A stretch of DNA of 14,329 nucleotides, taken from Actinomycetes bacterium (GTDB taxonomy: Bacteria; Actinomycetota; Actinomycetes; Actinomycetales; Microbacteriaceae). Below the pieces are notes generated by a model, which saw nothing but the letters and a program-made list of their open reading frames with translations, was not told the origin of the DNA and made no database searches. Shown in pieces: positions 1-4,867 of the stretch (its first letter is position 1; the number at the start of each line of letters is the position of its first letter). The translations under genes were made by a program, and so were the position numbers. The stretch spans positions 1 to 14,329 of the forward strand of contig JAEYAG010000050.1 of assembly GCA_023451265.1 (NCBI GenBank). The letters are read 5' to 3'.

Positions 1-162
1 CCGGGGCGGTTCGAGAGGACCGATCAGTCCGCGCTCTTCGCCGTGCGCCGCCAGGGCCGCAGTGAACCGCCGCGCGAGATCGAGACGGTCGCCGAAGACG
101 ACCGCAGCCGATGCCGGCTCGGGCTCGACCTCGCCCGATGTTTCACGTGAAACGTCGCTCAT
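1..162 (-). CDS. rsmG: 16S rRNA (guanine527-N7)-methyltransferase RsmG, N-terminal part only
   Basis: The minus strand is open from an ATG at 162-160 to the window edge, giving 54 codons without a stop; the rest of the gene lies beyond position 1. The visible product begins MSDVSRETSGEVEPEP and continues through a segment with FGDRLDLARRF and HGEERGLIGPLEPPR. This resembles the start of actinobacterial RsmG (GidB), where the GLIGPLEP-type motif precedes the SAM-binding domain, which is not visible here. RsmG methylates N7 of G527 in 16S rRNA; its loss is known to give low-level streptomycin resistance. It starts 6 nt after the jag stop codon and is the last visible gene of the rpmH-to-rsmG operon. 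No convincing Shine-Dalgarno is seen, so it may depend on coupling to jag. Its codons 3-8 contain a parS site. The identification rests on a short fragment plus conserved gene order. Confidence 0.82.
   Translation of the reverse strand, partial: MSDVSRETSGEVEPEPASAAVVFGDRLDLARRFTAALAAHGEERGLIGPLEPPR
139..154. promoter_or_regulatory. parS: parS centromere-like site (ParB binding)
   Basis: The sequence TGTTTCACGTGAAACG holds the perfect 14-bp palindrome GTTTCACGTGAAAC (140-153), identical to the parS core used by Streptomyces and Bacillus, and matches the 16-bp consensus at 15 of 16 positions. It lies inside the rsmG coding sequence, encoding DVSRET-like residues, about 4.3 kb from oriC. Oriented, origin-proximal parS sites next to rsmG-parAB are typical of actinobacteria; parAB are expected just beyond the left edge but are not in this window. 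ParB would nucleate here and spread to organise the origin region for segregation. Confidence 0.9.
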
Positions 163-168
163 GACGCG

Positions 169-690
169 TCAGGAGCGACGGATGACCGTGTGACGATCCG
201 CGCCCTCACCGTAGGACTCAGAAACCAGTCCGCGCGCGGCCACGATGTCGTGGACGAGCTTGCGCTCGTAGCTGGACATCGCCGGGAGGGATGCCTGCGA
301 GGCACCCTCATCCAAACGCGCGATCGCACGGTCGACGAGCTTCTCGAGCTGCTGCTGCCGAGCGTCACGAGAACCGCCGACATCGAGGATCAGACGCGAA
401 AAGCGCCCGGTCTTCGTCTGCACGGCGATGCGGGTGAGCTCCTGCAGCGCCTGGACGGTGTCGGGGTTCGACAGCACGCGCAGCGCCTCGGCATCGTCGT
501 TCTCGACGGAGACGTATGCCCGTCCGCTGCGCACATCGAGCGCCAGGTCACCGTCGATATCGGCGATGTCCAGCAGCCCCTCGAGGTAGTCCGCGGCGAT
601 ATCGCCTTCCTGCTCGAGCTGTGCGACGGTCGCGGTGACACGCTCGGCGCCGTCGTGCTCGGTCGACGCCTGCTCCGGGGTGATGCTCAT
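169..690 (-). CDS. jag: Jag/KhpB family single-stranded RNA-binding protein (KH-R3H)
   Basis: A 173-aa protein beginning MSITPEQASTEHD. A KH-like region spans about residues 47-105 (DGDLALDVRSGRAYV, then LQELTRIAVQTKTGRFSRLILDVGG). A C-terminal R3H domain spans about 107-172, with MSSYERKLVHDIVA and a basic, serine-containing end (HTVIRRS). This is the short actinobacterial form lacking the N-terminal Jag_N domain of Firmicutes. KhpB-type proteins bind RNA, partner with KhpA in other Gram-positives and are linked to cell-envelope and division control; the exact role here is inferred from the family. The ATG at 690 is preceded by GAGGA at suitable spacing. It lies 26 nt after yidC and 6 nt before rsmG, the conserved yidC-jag-rsmG order. 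Confidence 0.93.
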   Translation of the reverse strand: MSITPEQASTEHDGAERVTATVAQLEQEGDIAADYLEGLLDIADIDGDLALDVRSGRAYVSVENDDAEALRVLSNPDTVQALQELTRIAVQTKTGRFSRLILDVGGSRDARQQQLEKLVDRAIARLDEGASQASLPAMSSYERKLVHDIVAARGLVSESYGEGADRHTVIRRS

Positions 691-716
691 GGGGTCCTCG
701 CTGTGATCTCGTGCGC

Positions 717-1823
717 TCAGGCGTCCGACTGGGGCTTGTTCTTCTGCTGCTGCTTCTTCGCGCGCTGCTTGCTCACCGGCTGCTGCCGCTTGGGCGCCTC
801 GGCCTTGGCCTTCTGCGCCTCCTCGAACAGACGCTGCTGCTCAGCCTGGTACTTCTCCAGCGGAACGATCTTGCCCTGCGCATCGATCGCCTTGCCCTTG
901 CGCGCCAGTCGCTCCTCGCGCGCCTTGGCGGCCTCGGAGCCGGGGGTGGGAAGGTTCCGGATGACGAGGAACTGCTGCACCATCGTCCAGATGTTGGAGG
1001 TGAACCAGTAGAGCACCACGCCCAGCGGGAAGAACACACCCGAGAAGATGAACGCGAGCGGGAGGACGTACAGCATGATGCGCTGCATCTGGTACGCCTG
1101 GCCGGTCTTGGCCTCGGGGGAGAGGTTCTTCGAGATGATCTGCAGCTGCGTGATGAACTGCGACGCGATCATGAGGATCACCAGGATCACCAGGATCACC
1201 ACGGTGGCGGTCTGGTTGTCGTTGATCGCTTCGATCATGTTGACGTGCAGGGGAGCGACCCCGAACAGCTTGGCCTCGTAGAACTGCCACGTGAGGTCCT
1301 TGTTCAGCAGACCCACGCCGCCCAGGCCCCACTCGGCGTGCTTCTTCACATCGCTGAGCGTGTAGAACATACCGAGCAGAATCGGCATCTGCACGAGCAG
1401 CGGCAGACAGCTCGACACCGGCGTCGTGCCGTGCTTCTTGTACAGCGCCATGGTCTCGCGACTCATGGCCTCGCGCGAGAGCTGATCCTTCTTGCCGCGG
1501 TACTTCTCCTGAACTTTTCGCAGTTCAGGAGCGATTTCCATCATCTTGCGCTGACTCTTGATCTGGCGCACGAACAGCGGGATCAGTGCGGAGCGCACCA
1601 CGATCACGAGGCCGATGATGGACAGCACCCATGTCAGGCCGGCATCCGCCTCGAGCCCGAGGGACGTGAACAGCCAGTGCCAGAACACCAGGATCGCCTC
1701 GACGATCCACTTGAACGGCCACATGATGATCTGGAAGAAGTCCAGCTGCGTCCCCGGGTAGGGGGTGGTCGGCGTCGGGACGACCGGGCTCGGTGTCGCG
1801 GCGGCGAACAGAAGATCCAGCAC
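717..1823 (-). CDS. yidC: Membrane protein insertase YidC/Oxa1 family
   Basis: A 368-aa polytopic membrane protein. Hydrophobic segments are visible at about residues 31-52, 62-85 (continuing into VRSALIPLFVRQ, with an arginine near 77 that matches the family's groove arginine), 135-156, 206-225 and 246-280. A basic amphipathic hairpin (KSQRKMMEIAPELRKVQEKYRG) follows the second segment, as expected for the cytoplasmic C1 loop. The C-terminal tail is rich in Lys, Arg and Gln, as in YidC proteins that contact the ribosome. YidC inserts membrane proteins alone or with SecYEG. There is no lipobox cysteine, unlike Firmicutes SpoIIIJ/YqjG. The start is GTG at 1823, with AAAGGA upstream inside the end of yidD and a 3-nt intergenic gap, suggesting coupling. 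A triple 9-bp repeat encodes VIL-VIL-VIL in one membrane segment (around residues 210-216). Confidence 0.96.
   Translation of the reverse strand: MLDLLFAAATPSPVVPTPTTPYPGTQLDFFQIIMWPFKWIVEAILVFWHWLFTSLGLEADAGLTWVLSIIGLVIVVRSALIPLFVRQIKSQRKMMEIAPELRKVQEKYRGKKDQLSREAMSRETMALYKKHGTTPVSSCLPLLVQMPILLGMFYTLSDVKKHAEWGLGGVGLLNKDLTWQFYEAKLFGVAPLHVNMIEAINDNQTATVVILVILVILMIASQFITQLQIISKNLSPEAKTGQAYQMQRIMLYVLPLAFIFSGVFFPLGVVLYWFTSNIWTMVQQFLVIRNLPTPGSEAAKAREERLARKGKAIDAQGKIVPLEKYQAEQQRLFEEAQKAKAEAPKRQQPVSKQRAKKQQQKNKPQSDA
1174..1200. repeat. Three perfect tandem copies of a 9-bp unit within yidC
   Basis: AGGATCACC occurs three times in a row at 1174-1182, 1183-1191 and 1192-1200. On the coding (minus) strand this encodes repeated Val-Ile-Leu triplets in a YidC membrane segment. 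The unit is a multiple of three, so copy-number change would keep the frame and lengthen or shorten the hydrophobic helix by one turn. Confidence 0.9.
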
Positions 1824-1826
1824 GGA

Positions 1827-2228
1827 TCAGTCCTTTCTCGGCGACACGGATGCCGCGGTGCCGCCGTGCGATGAACCATCGCTCGGTGGGACGACGAATC
1901 CGTGTCGGGTCAACTCGTGTCGGAAGTTCTTGTGTGCGGGCACGTCGTCGATGCCGCCGCGTGCCCAGGGATGGCACCGCGCGAGGCGGGCCGCCGTCAG
2001 CGCCGAGCCCTTGAGGAGCCCGTGCTGCTGCACCGCGCCGACCGCATACGCGGAGCAGGAGGGGTAGTACTTGCAGACGTCGCCGTAGAGATGGGAGACC
2101 GTCGCGCGATAGCCGTGCAGCAGGGCCAGTCCCGCATTGCGCGGGATCAGGGGGAGGGCACGCAGGGCGGTGGATGCCGAGAGGCTGCCCGCTCCGAGTG
2201 CGTAGGAGGGCAGGGTGGTGGCGGTCAC
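1827..2228 (-). CDS. yidD: Membrane protein insertion efficiency factor YidD
   Basis: A 133-aa protein using the GTG at 2228-2226, which overlaps the rnpA stop codon as GTGA. Starts further upstream would run through rnpA in another frame and add low-complexity Arg-rich sequence, so they are rejected. The conserved YidD core is at residues 27-96: PRNAGLALLHGYR, then DVCKYYPSCSAYA with Cys52 and Cys58, then LARCHPWARGGIDDVP with Cys85. The family is a small amphipathic membrane-associated protein that helps YidC-dependent insertion in E. coli. The tail after residue about 112 (PPSDGSSHGGTAAS) is polar and looks disordered. It sits between rnpA and yidC as in most bacteria, and its end carries the yidC ribosome binding site. 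Translation is probably coupled to rnpA. Confidence 0.93.
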   Translation of the reverse strand: MTATTLPSYALGAGSLSASTALRALPLIPRNAGLALLHGYRATVSHLYGDVCKYYPSCSAYAVGAVQQHGLLKGSALTAARLARCHPWARGGIDDVPAHKNFRHELTRHGFVVPPSDGSSHGGTAASVSPRKD

Positions 2229-2563
2229 GCCGCGGCCCGCCGAGCCAGGCACCGCGTCACCTCGGCGCGCAACTGCGCGAAGTCGGCCGATGCGGCCGTG
2301 GGCAGGGCGCGGATCACGACATCCGCACCGCTGCGCACCTGCGGCAGCGCCTCGGCGCACACGGCCTTGAGCCGGCGGCGGACGGTGTTGCGGGTCACAG
2401 CGGTTCCCACCTGCTTGCTCACGATGAATCCGAACCGCGGTGGGCGGTCTTCGGATGTGGCGACCACGTAGGTCACCGTGTGCACAGCGGCGCACCGGCT
2501 ACCCCCACGGACGACGGCCTTGTATTCCGCCCCGCGGGTGATGCGATGATCCCGCGCCAGCAC
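2225..2563 (-). CDS. rnpA: Ribonuclease P protein component
   Basis: A 112-aa basic protein, close to the usual 110-130 aa. It begins at GTG 2563 with MLARDHRITRGAEYKAVVRGG, the typical N-terminus (hydrophobic residue, then RxxE/Y). The signature RFGFIVSKQVGTAVTRNTVRRRLK covers about residues 43-66 and includes the RNR-type basic helix that contacts the P RNA and the pre-tRNA 5' leader. RnpA is the protein cofactor that aids tRNA 5'-end maturation by RNase P. It starts 9 nt after the rpmH stop and overlaps yidD. No strong Shine-Dalgarno precedes the GTG, so expression probably relies on readthrough from the highly expressed rpmH. Confidence 0.96.
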   Translation of the reverse strand: MLARDHRITRGAEYKAVVRGGSRCAAVHTVTYVVATSEDRPPRFGFIVSKQVGTAVTRNTVRRRLKAVCAEALPQVRSGADVVIRALPTAASADFAQLRAEVTRCLARRAAA

Positions 2564-2572
2564 CGTGTCAGG

Positions 2573-2710
2573 TCAGGCGGACAGCTCGGTACGACCCTTG
2601 GCGCGGCGCGCCGACAGGATCGAGCGGCCGGCACGCGTGCGCATGCGGGCGCGGAAGCCGTGCTTCTTGGCGCGGCGGCGGTTGTTGGGCTGGAACGTGC
2701 GCTTGCTCAT
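2573..2710 (-). CDS. rpmH: 50S ribosomal protein L34
   Basis: A 45-aa, strongly basic protein starting MSKRTFQPNNRRRAKKHGF and ending SARRAKGRTELSA, the standard L34 sequence and length. The ATG at 2710 has GGAG upstream at good spacing. A longer in-frame extension to 2788 exists but adds no L34-like residues and is rejected. L34 is a small 23S rRNA-binding protein of the large subunit. It is the first gene of the left-arm operon, divergent from dnaA, an arrangement conserved in most bacteria. Confidence 0.98.
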   Translation of the reverse strand: MSKRTFQPNNRRRAKKHGFRARMRTRAGRSILSARRAKGRTELSA

Positions 2711-2802
2711 GAGGATCACTCCGGATCGGCGGTCACCGGAACGCTCTAGACCGGGGACACGGGTACAGGGGACTGCCCGCGAGGGCATAAGTCAACCGAC
2801 TA

Positions 2803-2831
2803 AGGCTACGTCGCGAACCACAAGAACTCAA
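2803..2831 (-). promoter_or_regulatory. Candidate rpmH operon promoter
   Basis: On the minus strand, TTGAGT (2831-2826) and TAGCCT (2808-2803) are separated by exactly 17 bp. They fit an actinobacterial housekeeping promoter (TTGAcw, TAnnnT). The start would give a leader of about 90 nt before rpmH. A second -35-like TTGACT (2795-2790) lies downstream without an equally good -10. Seen by eye only. Confidence 0.42.
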
Positions 2832-2864
2832 ACCAGCGAACACTCAGGGAGGGCCGAGGGGACA

Positions 2865-2885
2865 TTATCCACCGACTGTGGATAG
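2865..2885. promoter_or_regulatory. Pair of inverted DnaA boxes upstream of dnaA
   Basis: TTATCCACC (2865-2873, plus orientation) and TGTGGATAG (2877-2885, opposite orientation) each match the TTATCCACA consensus at 8 of 9 positions and face each other across 3 bp. They lie in the divergent rpmH/dnaA region and are placed to let DnaA control its own gene and perhaps rpmH. Confidence 0.7.
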
Positions 2886-2923
2886 CGTCTGGTGAAGACA
2901 CGCGGGCCGGATCTACAGTGGAT

Positions 2924-2953
2924 TTTGCTCTCGACGGGGTCGCTGGATACCGT
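2924..2953 (+). promoter_or_regulatory. Possible dnaA promoter
   Basis: TTTGCT (2924-2929) and TACCGT (2948-2953) are 18 bp apart. The -10 fits TAnnnT, but the -35 is weak. Another TAnnnT (TACAGT, 2914-2919) is an alternative. The consensus DnaA box at 2965-2973 would lie immediately downstream of the start site, a position suited to repression. Confidence 0.25.
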
Positions 2954-2964
2954 GACTCGGGTAG

Positions 2965-2973
2965 TTATCCACA
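2965..2973 (+). promoter_or_regulatory. Consensus DnaA box in the dnaA leader
   Basis: TTATCCACA is a perfect match to the consensus, 21 bp before the dnaA start codon and close to its ribosome binding site. It is a strong candidate for autoregulation of dnaA. Confidence 0.8.
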
Positions 2974-2994
2974 GGTGAAGGTTCCAGGGGGGAC

Positions 2995-4425
2995 ATGTCT
3001 CAGCACGAAGTTCCGGATGTCCCGGTCTGGACCGCCGTGCTGGACGAACTCAGCGGCGACGAGCGGGTGACCCCGCAGCTCCAGGGCTTCCTGAACCTCG
3101 CCGTCGCCCAGGGTGTCATGAGCGGCACCCTGTATCTCGACGTGCCGAACGACCTCACCGCGGCCCAGTTGAACAAGCGGCTGCGCGCCCCGATCATGGA
3201 GGCGCTGGCGCGCGTGGATGCCGAGCCGGCTGCATCCGCATTCCGTGTCGTGGTCAATCCAGAACTCGCCGACGCGCACCTGACCGCGCCCATCCCGGTG
3301 CAGTCCGCCGCCGCGCCGATGCCGATCGCGCGGCCGGCAGCCGAGGAGTTCAGCGAGCCGGCGTCGCTGCCGGCGCACGGTAACAGCCGCAGCGACACCC
3401 GGCTGAACCCCAAGTACAGCTTCGACAACTTCGTCATCGGCCAGTCCAACCGGTTCGCGCACGCGGCGGCGGTCGCCGTGGCCGAGGCGCCGGCGAAGGC
3501 CTACAACCCGCTCTTCATCTACGGCGATTCGGGACTGGGCAAGACCCACCTCCTCCACGCGATCGGCGACTACGCCTTGAGCCTGTACACCGGCATCCGC
3601 GTCCGGTACGTCTCGAGCGAAGAGTTCACCAACGACTTCATCAACTCCATCGCCAACAACCGCGGATCCGCCTTCCAGGCCCGCTACCGCGACGTCGACA
3701 TCCTCCTCATCGACGACATCCAGTTCCTGCAGGGGAAGGCCGAGACGCAGGAGGCCTTCTTCCACACCTTCAACACGCTGCACGACCACGACAAGCAGGT
3801 CGTGATCACCAGCGACGTCCCGCCGCGTCACCTCACCGGGTTCGAGGACCGCATGCGCAGCCGGTTCGAGTGGGGCCTCATCACCGACGTCCAGGCGCCC
3901 GACCTCGAGACCCGCATCGCGATCCTCCGCAAGAAGGCCCAGTCCGAGCGGCTGCTGGTCCCGGACGACGTGCTGGAATACATCGCGACGAAGGTCTCCA
4001 GCAACATCCGAGAACTCGAGGGCGCGCTCATCCGAGTCTCGGCGTTCGCGAGCCTCAACCGGTCGAACCTCGACATCTCGCTAGCTCAGACCGTCCTGCG
4101 CGACATCGTCGACACCGACGACGCCAATGTCATCTCGCCGACGGACATCATCACCGCGACGGCGCAGTACTTCCGGCTCTCCGTCGACGACCTGTACGGC
4201 TCCAGCCGCTCGCAGTCGATCGCCACGGCCCGCCAGATCGCGATGTACCTCTGCCGCGAGCGCACGAGCCTGTCGCTGCCGAAGATCGGTCAGCTCTTCG
4301 GCAACCGCGACCACACGACGGTGATGTACGCGTACAAGAAGATCAGCGAGCTCATGAAGGAGCGGCGCTCGATCTACAACCAGGTGTCGGAGATCACGAC
4401 ACAGCTCGGCCGCGTCGGCCGCTGA
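2995..4425 (+). CDS. dnaA: Chromosomal replication initiator protein DnaA
   Basis: A 476-aa protein. The N-terminal domain I (about 1-85) begins MSQHEVPDVPVWTAVLDELS. A short Ala/Pro-rich linker, domain II, covers about 95-135. The AAA+ domain III starts near LNPKYSFDNFVIGQSNRFAH (137-156). Walker A is GDSGLGKT (177-184), Walker B is DILLIDD (235-241), sensor 1 is in ITSDVPP (271-277), and the sensor 2 region is SSNIRELEGALIR (335-347). Domain IV carries the DnaA signature GNRDHTTVMYAYKKI (436-450) that contacts DnaA boxes. The short linker makes it smaller than Streptomyces DnaA (over 600 aa). The ATG is preceded by GGGGGG close upstream. DnaA-ATP binds the boxes on both sides of its own gene and melts oriC; transcription is probably autoregulated through boxes at 2865-2973. 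Confidence 0.99.
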   Translation: MSQHEVPDVPVWTAVLDELSGDERVTPQLQGFLNLAVAQGVMSGTLYLDVPNDLTAAQLNKRLRAPIMEALARVDAEPAASAFRVVVNPELADAHLTAPIPVQSAAAPMPIARPAAEEFSEPASLPAHGNSRSDTRLNPKYSFDNFVIGQSNRFAHAAAVAVAEAPAKAYNPLFIYGDSGLGKTHLLHAIGDYALSLYTGIRVRYVSSEEFTNDFINSIANNRGSAFQARYRDVDILLIDDIQFLQGKAETQEAFFHTFNTLHDHDKQVVITSDVPPRHLTGFEDRMRSRFEWGLITDVQAPDLETRIAILRKKAQSERLLVPDDVLEYIATKVSSNIRELEGALIRVSAFASLNRSNLDISLAQTVLRDIVDTDDANVISPTDIITATAQYFRLSVDDLYGSSRSQSIATARQIAMYLCRERTSLSLPKIGQLFGNRDHTTVMYAYKKISELMKERRSIYNQVSEITTQLGRVGR

Positions 4426-4460
4426 CGGCAACACGCCGATATATTCCGCGTCCGGATCTT

Positions 4461-4479
4461 GACAGCCTTCACAGCTGTC
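4461..4479. terminator. Stem-loop after dnaA, possible terminator
   Basis: GACAGC (4461-4466) and GCTGTC (4474-4479) form a perfect 6-bp stem with a 7-nt loop, 35 bp after the dnaA stop. There is no T-run, so if it terminates dnaA transcription it does so weakly or with Rho. It could instead be a structural part of oriC. Confidence 0.3.
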
Positions 4480-4502
4480 GCCAATATTCGCGTTCTGCAC
4501 AG

Positions 4503-4522
4503 TGTGGACAGCCTGTGGATAA
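4503..4522 (-). promoter_or_regulatory. Tandem DnaA boxes, left oriC cluster
   Basis: TGTGGACAG (4503-4511) and TGTGGATAA (4514-4522) lie in the same reverse orientation, 2 bp apart. The second is a perfect consensus box and the first fits the actinobacterial (T/C)(T/C)(G/A)TCCACA form. An 11-bp start-to-start spacing puts both on the same helix face. Confidence 0.8.
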
Positions 4523-4596
4523 CTACATGTCGCGACGGGACTGCTGTGAGCCGATCGACGGATGCTGTGGATGACGGCGCTTCGCGAGCGTGCGCT

Positions 4597-4623
4597 CGGA
4601 TGCCGCTTTCCCCGCGGCATCCG
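4597..4623. repeat. Perfect 10-bp inverted repeat in oriC
   Basis: CGGATGCCGC (4597-4606) is followed by a 7-bp spacer TTTCCCC and the exact complement GCGGCATCCG (4614-4623). It can form a strong hairpin or cruciform. It is not a DnaA box and has no T-tail, so it is not a typical terminator. Each arm contains the GGATGCC word that recurs through the window. Confidence 0.85.
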
Positions 4624-4681
4624 CAGTTCGCCCACAACTTACACGCGTGTGGTTTCCCGCTCTCGACAGCGATCCACCGAG

Positions 4682-4699
4682 TTGTCCACAGTTTCCACA
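4682..4699 (+). promoter_or_regulatory. DnaA boxes, right oriC cluster
   Basis: TTGTCCACA (4682-4690) is the standard actinobacterial DnaA box and is directly followed by the weaker GTTTCCACA (4691-4699, 7 of 9). They abut the AT-richer segment at about 4700-4745, an arrangement expected where DnaA loads onto the unwinding region. Confidence 0.75.
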
Positions 4700-4762
4700 G
4701 CTGTTAACACCATGACAGAGATCTCCTTTGATGAAACTGGTTCGATCACCTCTGCGAGGCGA

Positions 4763-4785
4763 ACGCCGGCCGGCGTCGCCGGCCG
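4763..4785. repeat. Overlapping palindrome and inverted repeat before dnaN
   Basis: ACGCCGGCCGGCGT (4763-4776) is a perfect 14-bp palindrome. Overlapping it, CGGCCGGCG (4767-4775) and CGCCGGCCG (4777-4785) form a perfect inverted repeat around a single T. The two alternative pairings share the middle sequence. It sits about 80 bp before the dnaN start, so it could be an operator, a structural part of oriC, or a leader element. Confidence 0.8.
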
Positions 4786-4867
4786 AAGATCGCTCGACAA
4801 TCCGAACGGACGAGGGCACTAGCATGAAGTGGCTTGTCCTTTGTCTAAGCCCGAGTAGGGAGCGCCA

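Larger units (their letters stand above)
4426..4867. other. oriC: Core origin of replication (oriC), dnaA-dnaN intergenic region
   Basis: This 442-bp gene-free stretch between dnaA and dnaN is the standard actinobacterial origin location. Good DnaA boxes: TGTGGACAG (4503-4511, reverse), TGTGGATAA (4514-4522, reverse, perfect), TGTGGATGA (4566-4574, reverse) and TTGTCCACA (4682-4690, forward). Weaker forward boxes: GTTTCCACA (4691-4699), CGATCCACC (4670-4678) and TCGCCCACA (4628-4636). A weak reverse box is TGTGGTTTC (4648-4656). The left cluster points left and the right cluster points right. A relatively AT-rich stretch at about 4700-4745 (GTTAACACC, then TCTCCTTTGATGAAACTGG) is a candidate unwinding region. 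Perfect inverted repeats lie at 4597-4623 and 4763-4785, and a short stem-loop at 4461-4479 follows dnaA. No protein-coding gene is supported inside. Confidence 0.93.

Noticed and set aside
1285..1298. CTGCCACGTGAGGT as another parS site
   Set aside because: Only the central CACGTG and few flanking bases match; too degenerate to support.
711..1874. A 387-codon plus-strand open frame over yidC
   Set aside because: It is antisense to a clear YidC, has a Leu/Arg/His-rich low-complexity product and no ribosome binding site.
2229..2495. N-terminal extension of yidD to 2495 (222 aa)
   Set aside because: The extra 89 residues run through rnpA in another frame and are Arg/Pro-rich. The GTG overlapping the rnpA stop gives a normal-length YidD.
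2711..2788. Upstream extension of rpmH to 2788
   Set aside because: L34 starts at MSKRTF in the family. The extension has no matching residues, and the ATG at 2710 has a good Shine-Dalgarno.
4459..4822. Small plus-strand open frames inside oriC
   Set aside because: The composition follows the DnaA box and palindrome sequence; there is no ribosome binding site or protein-like pattern.
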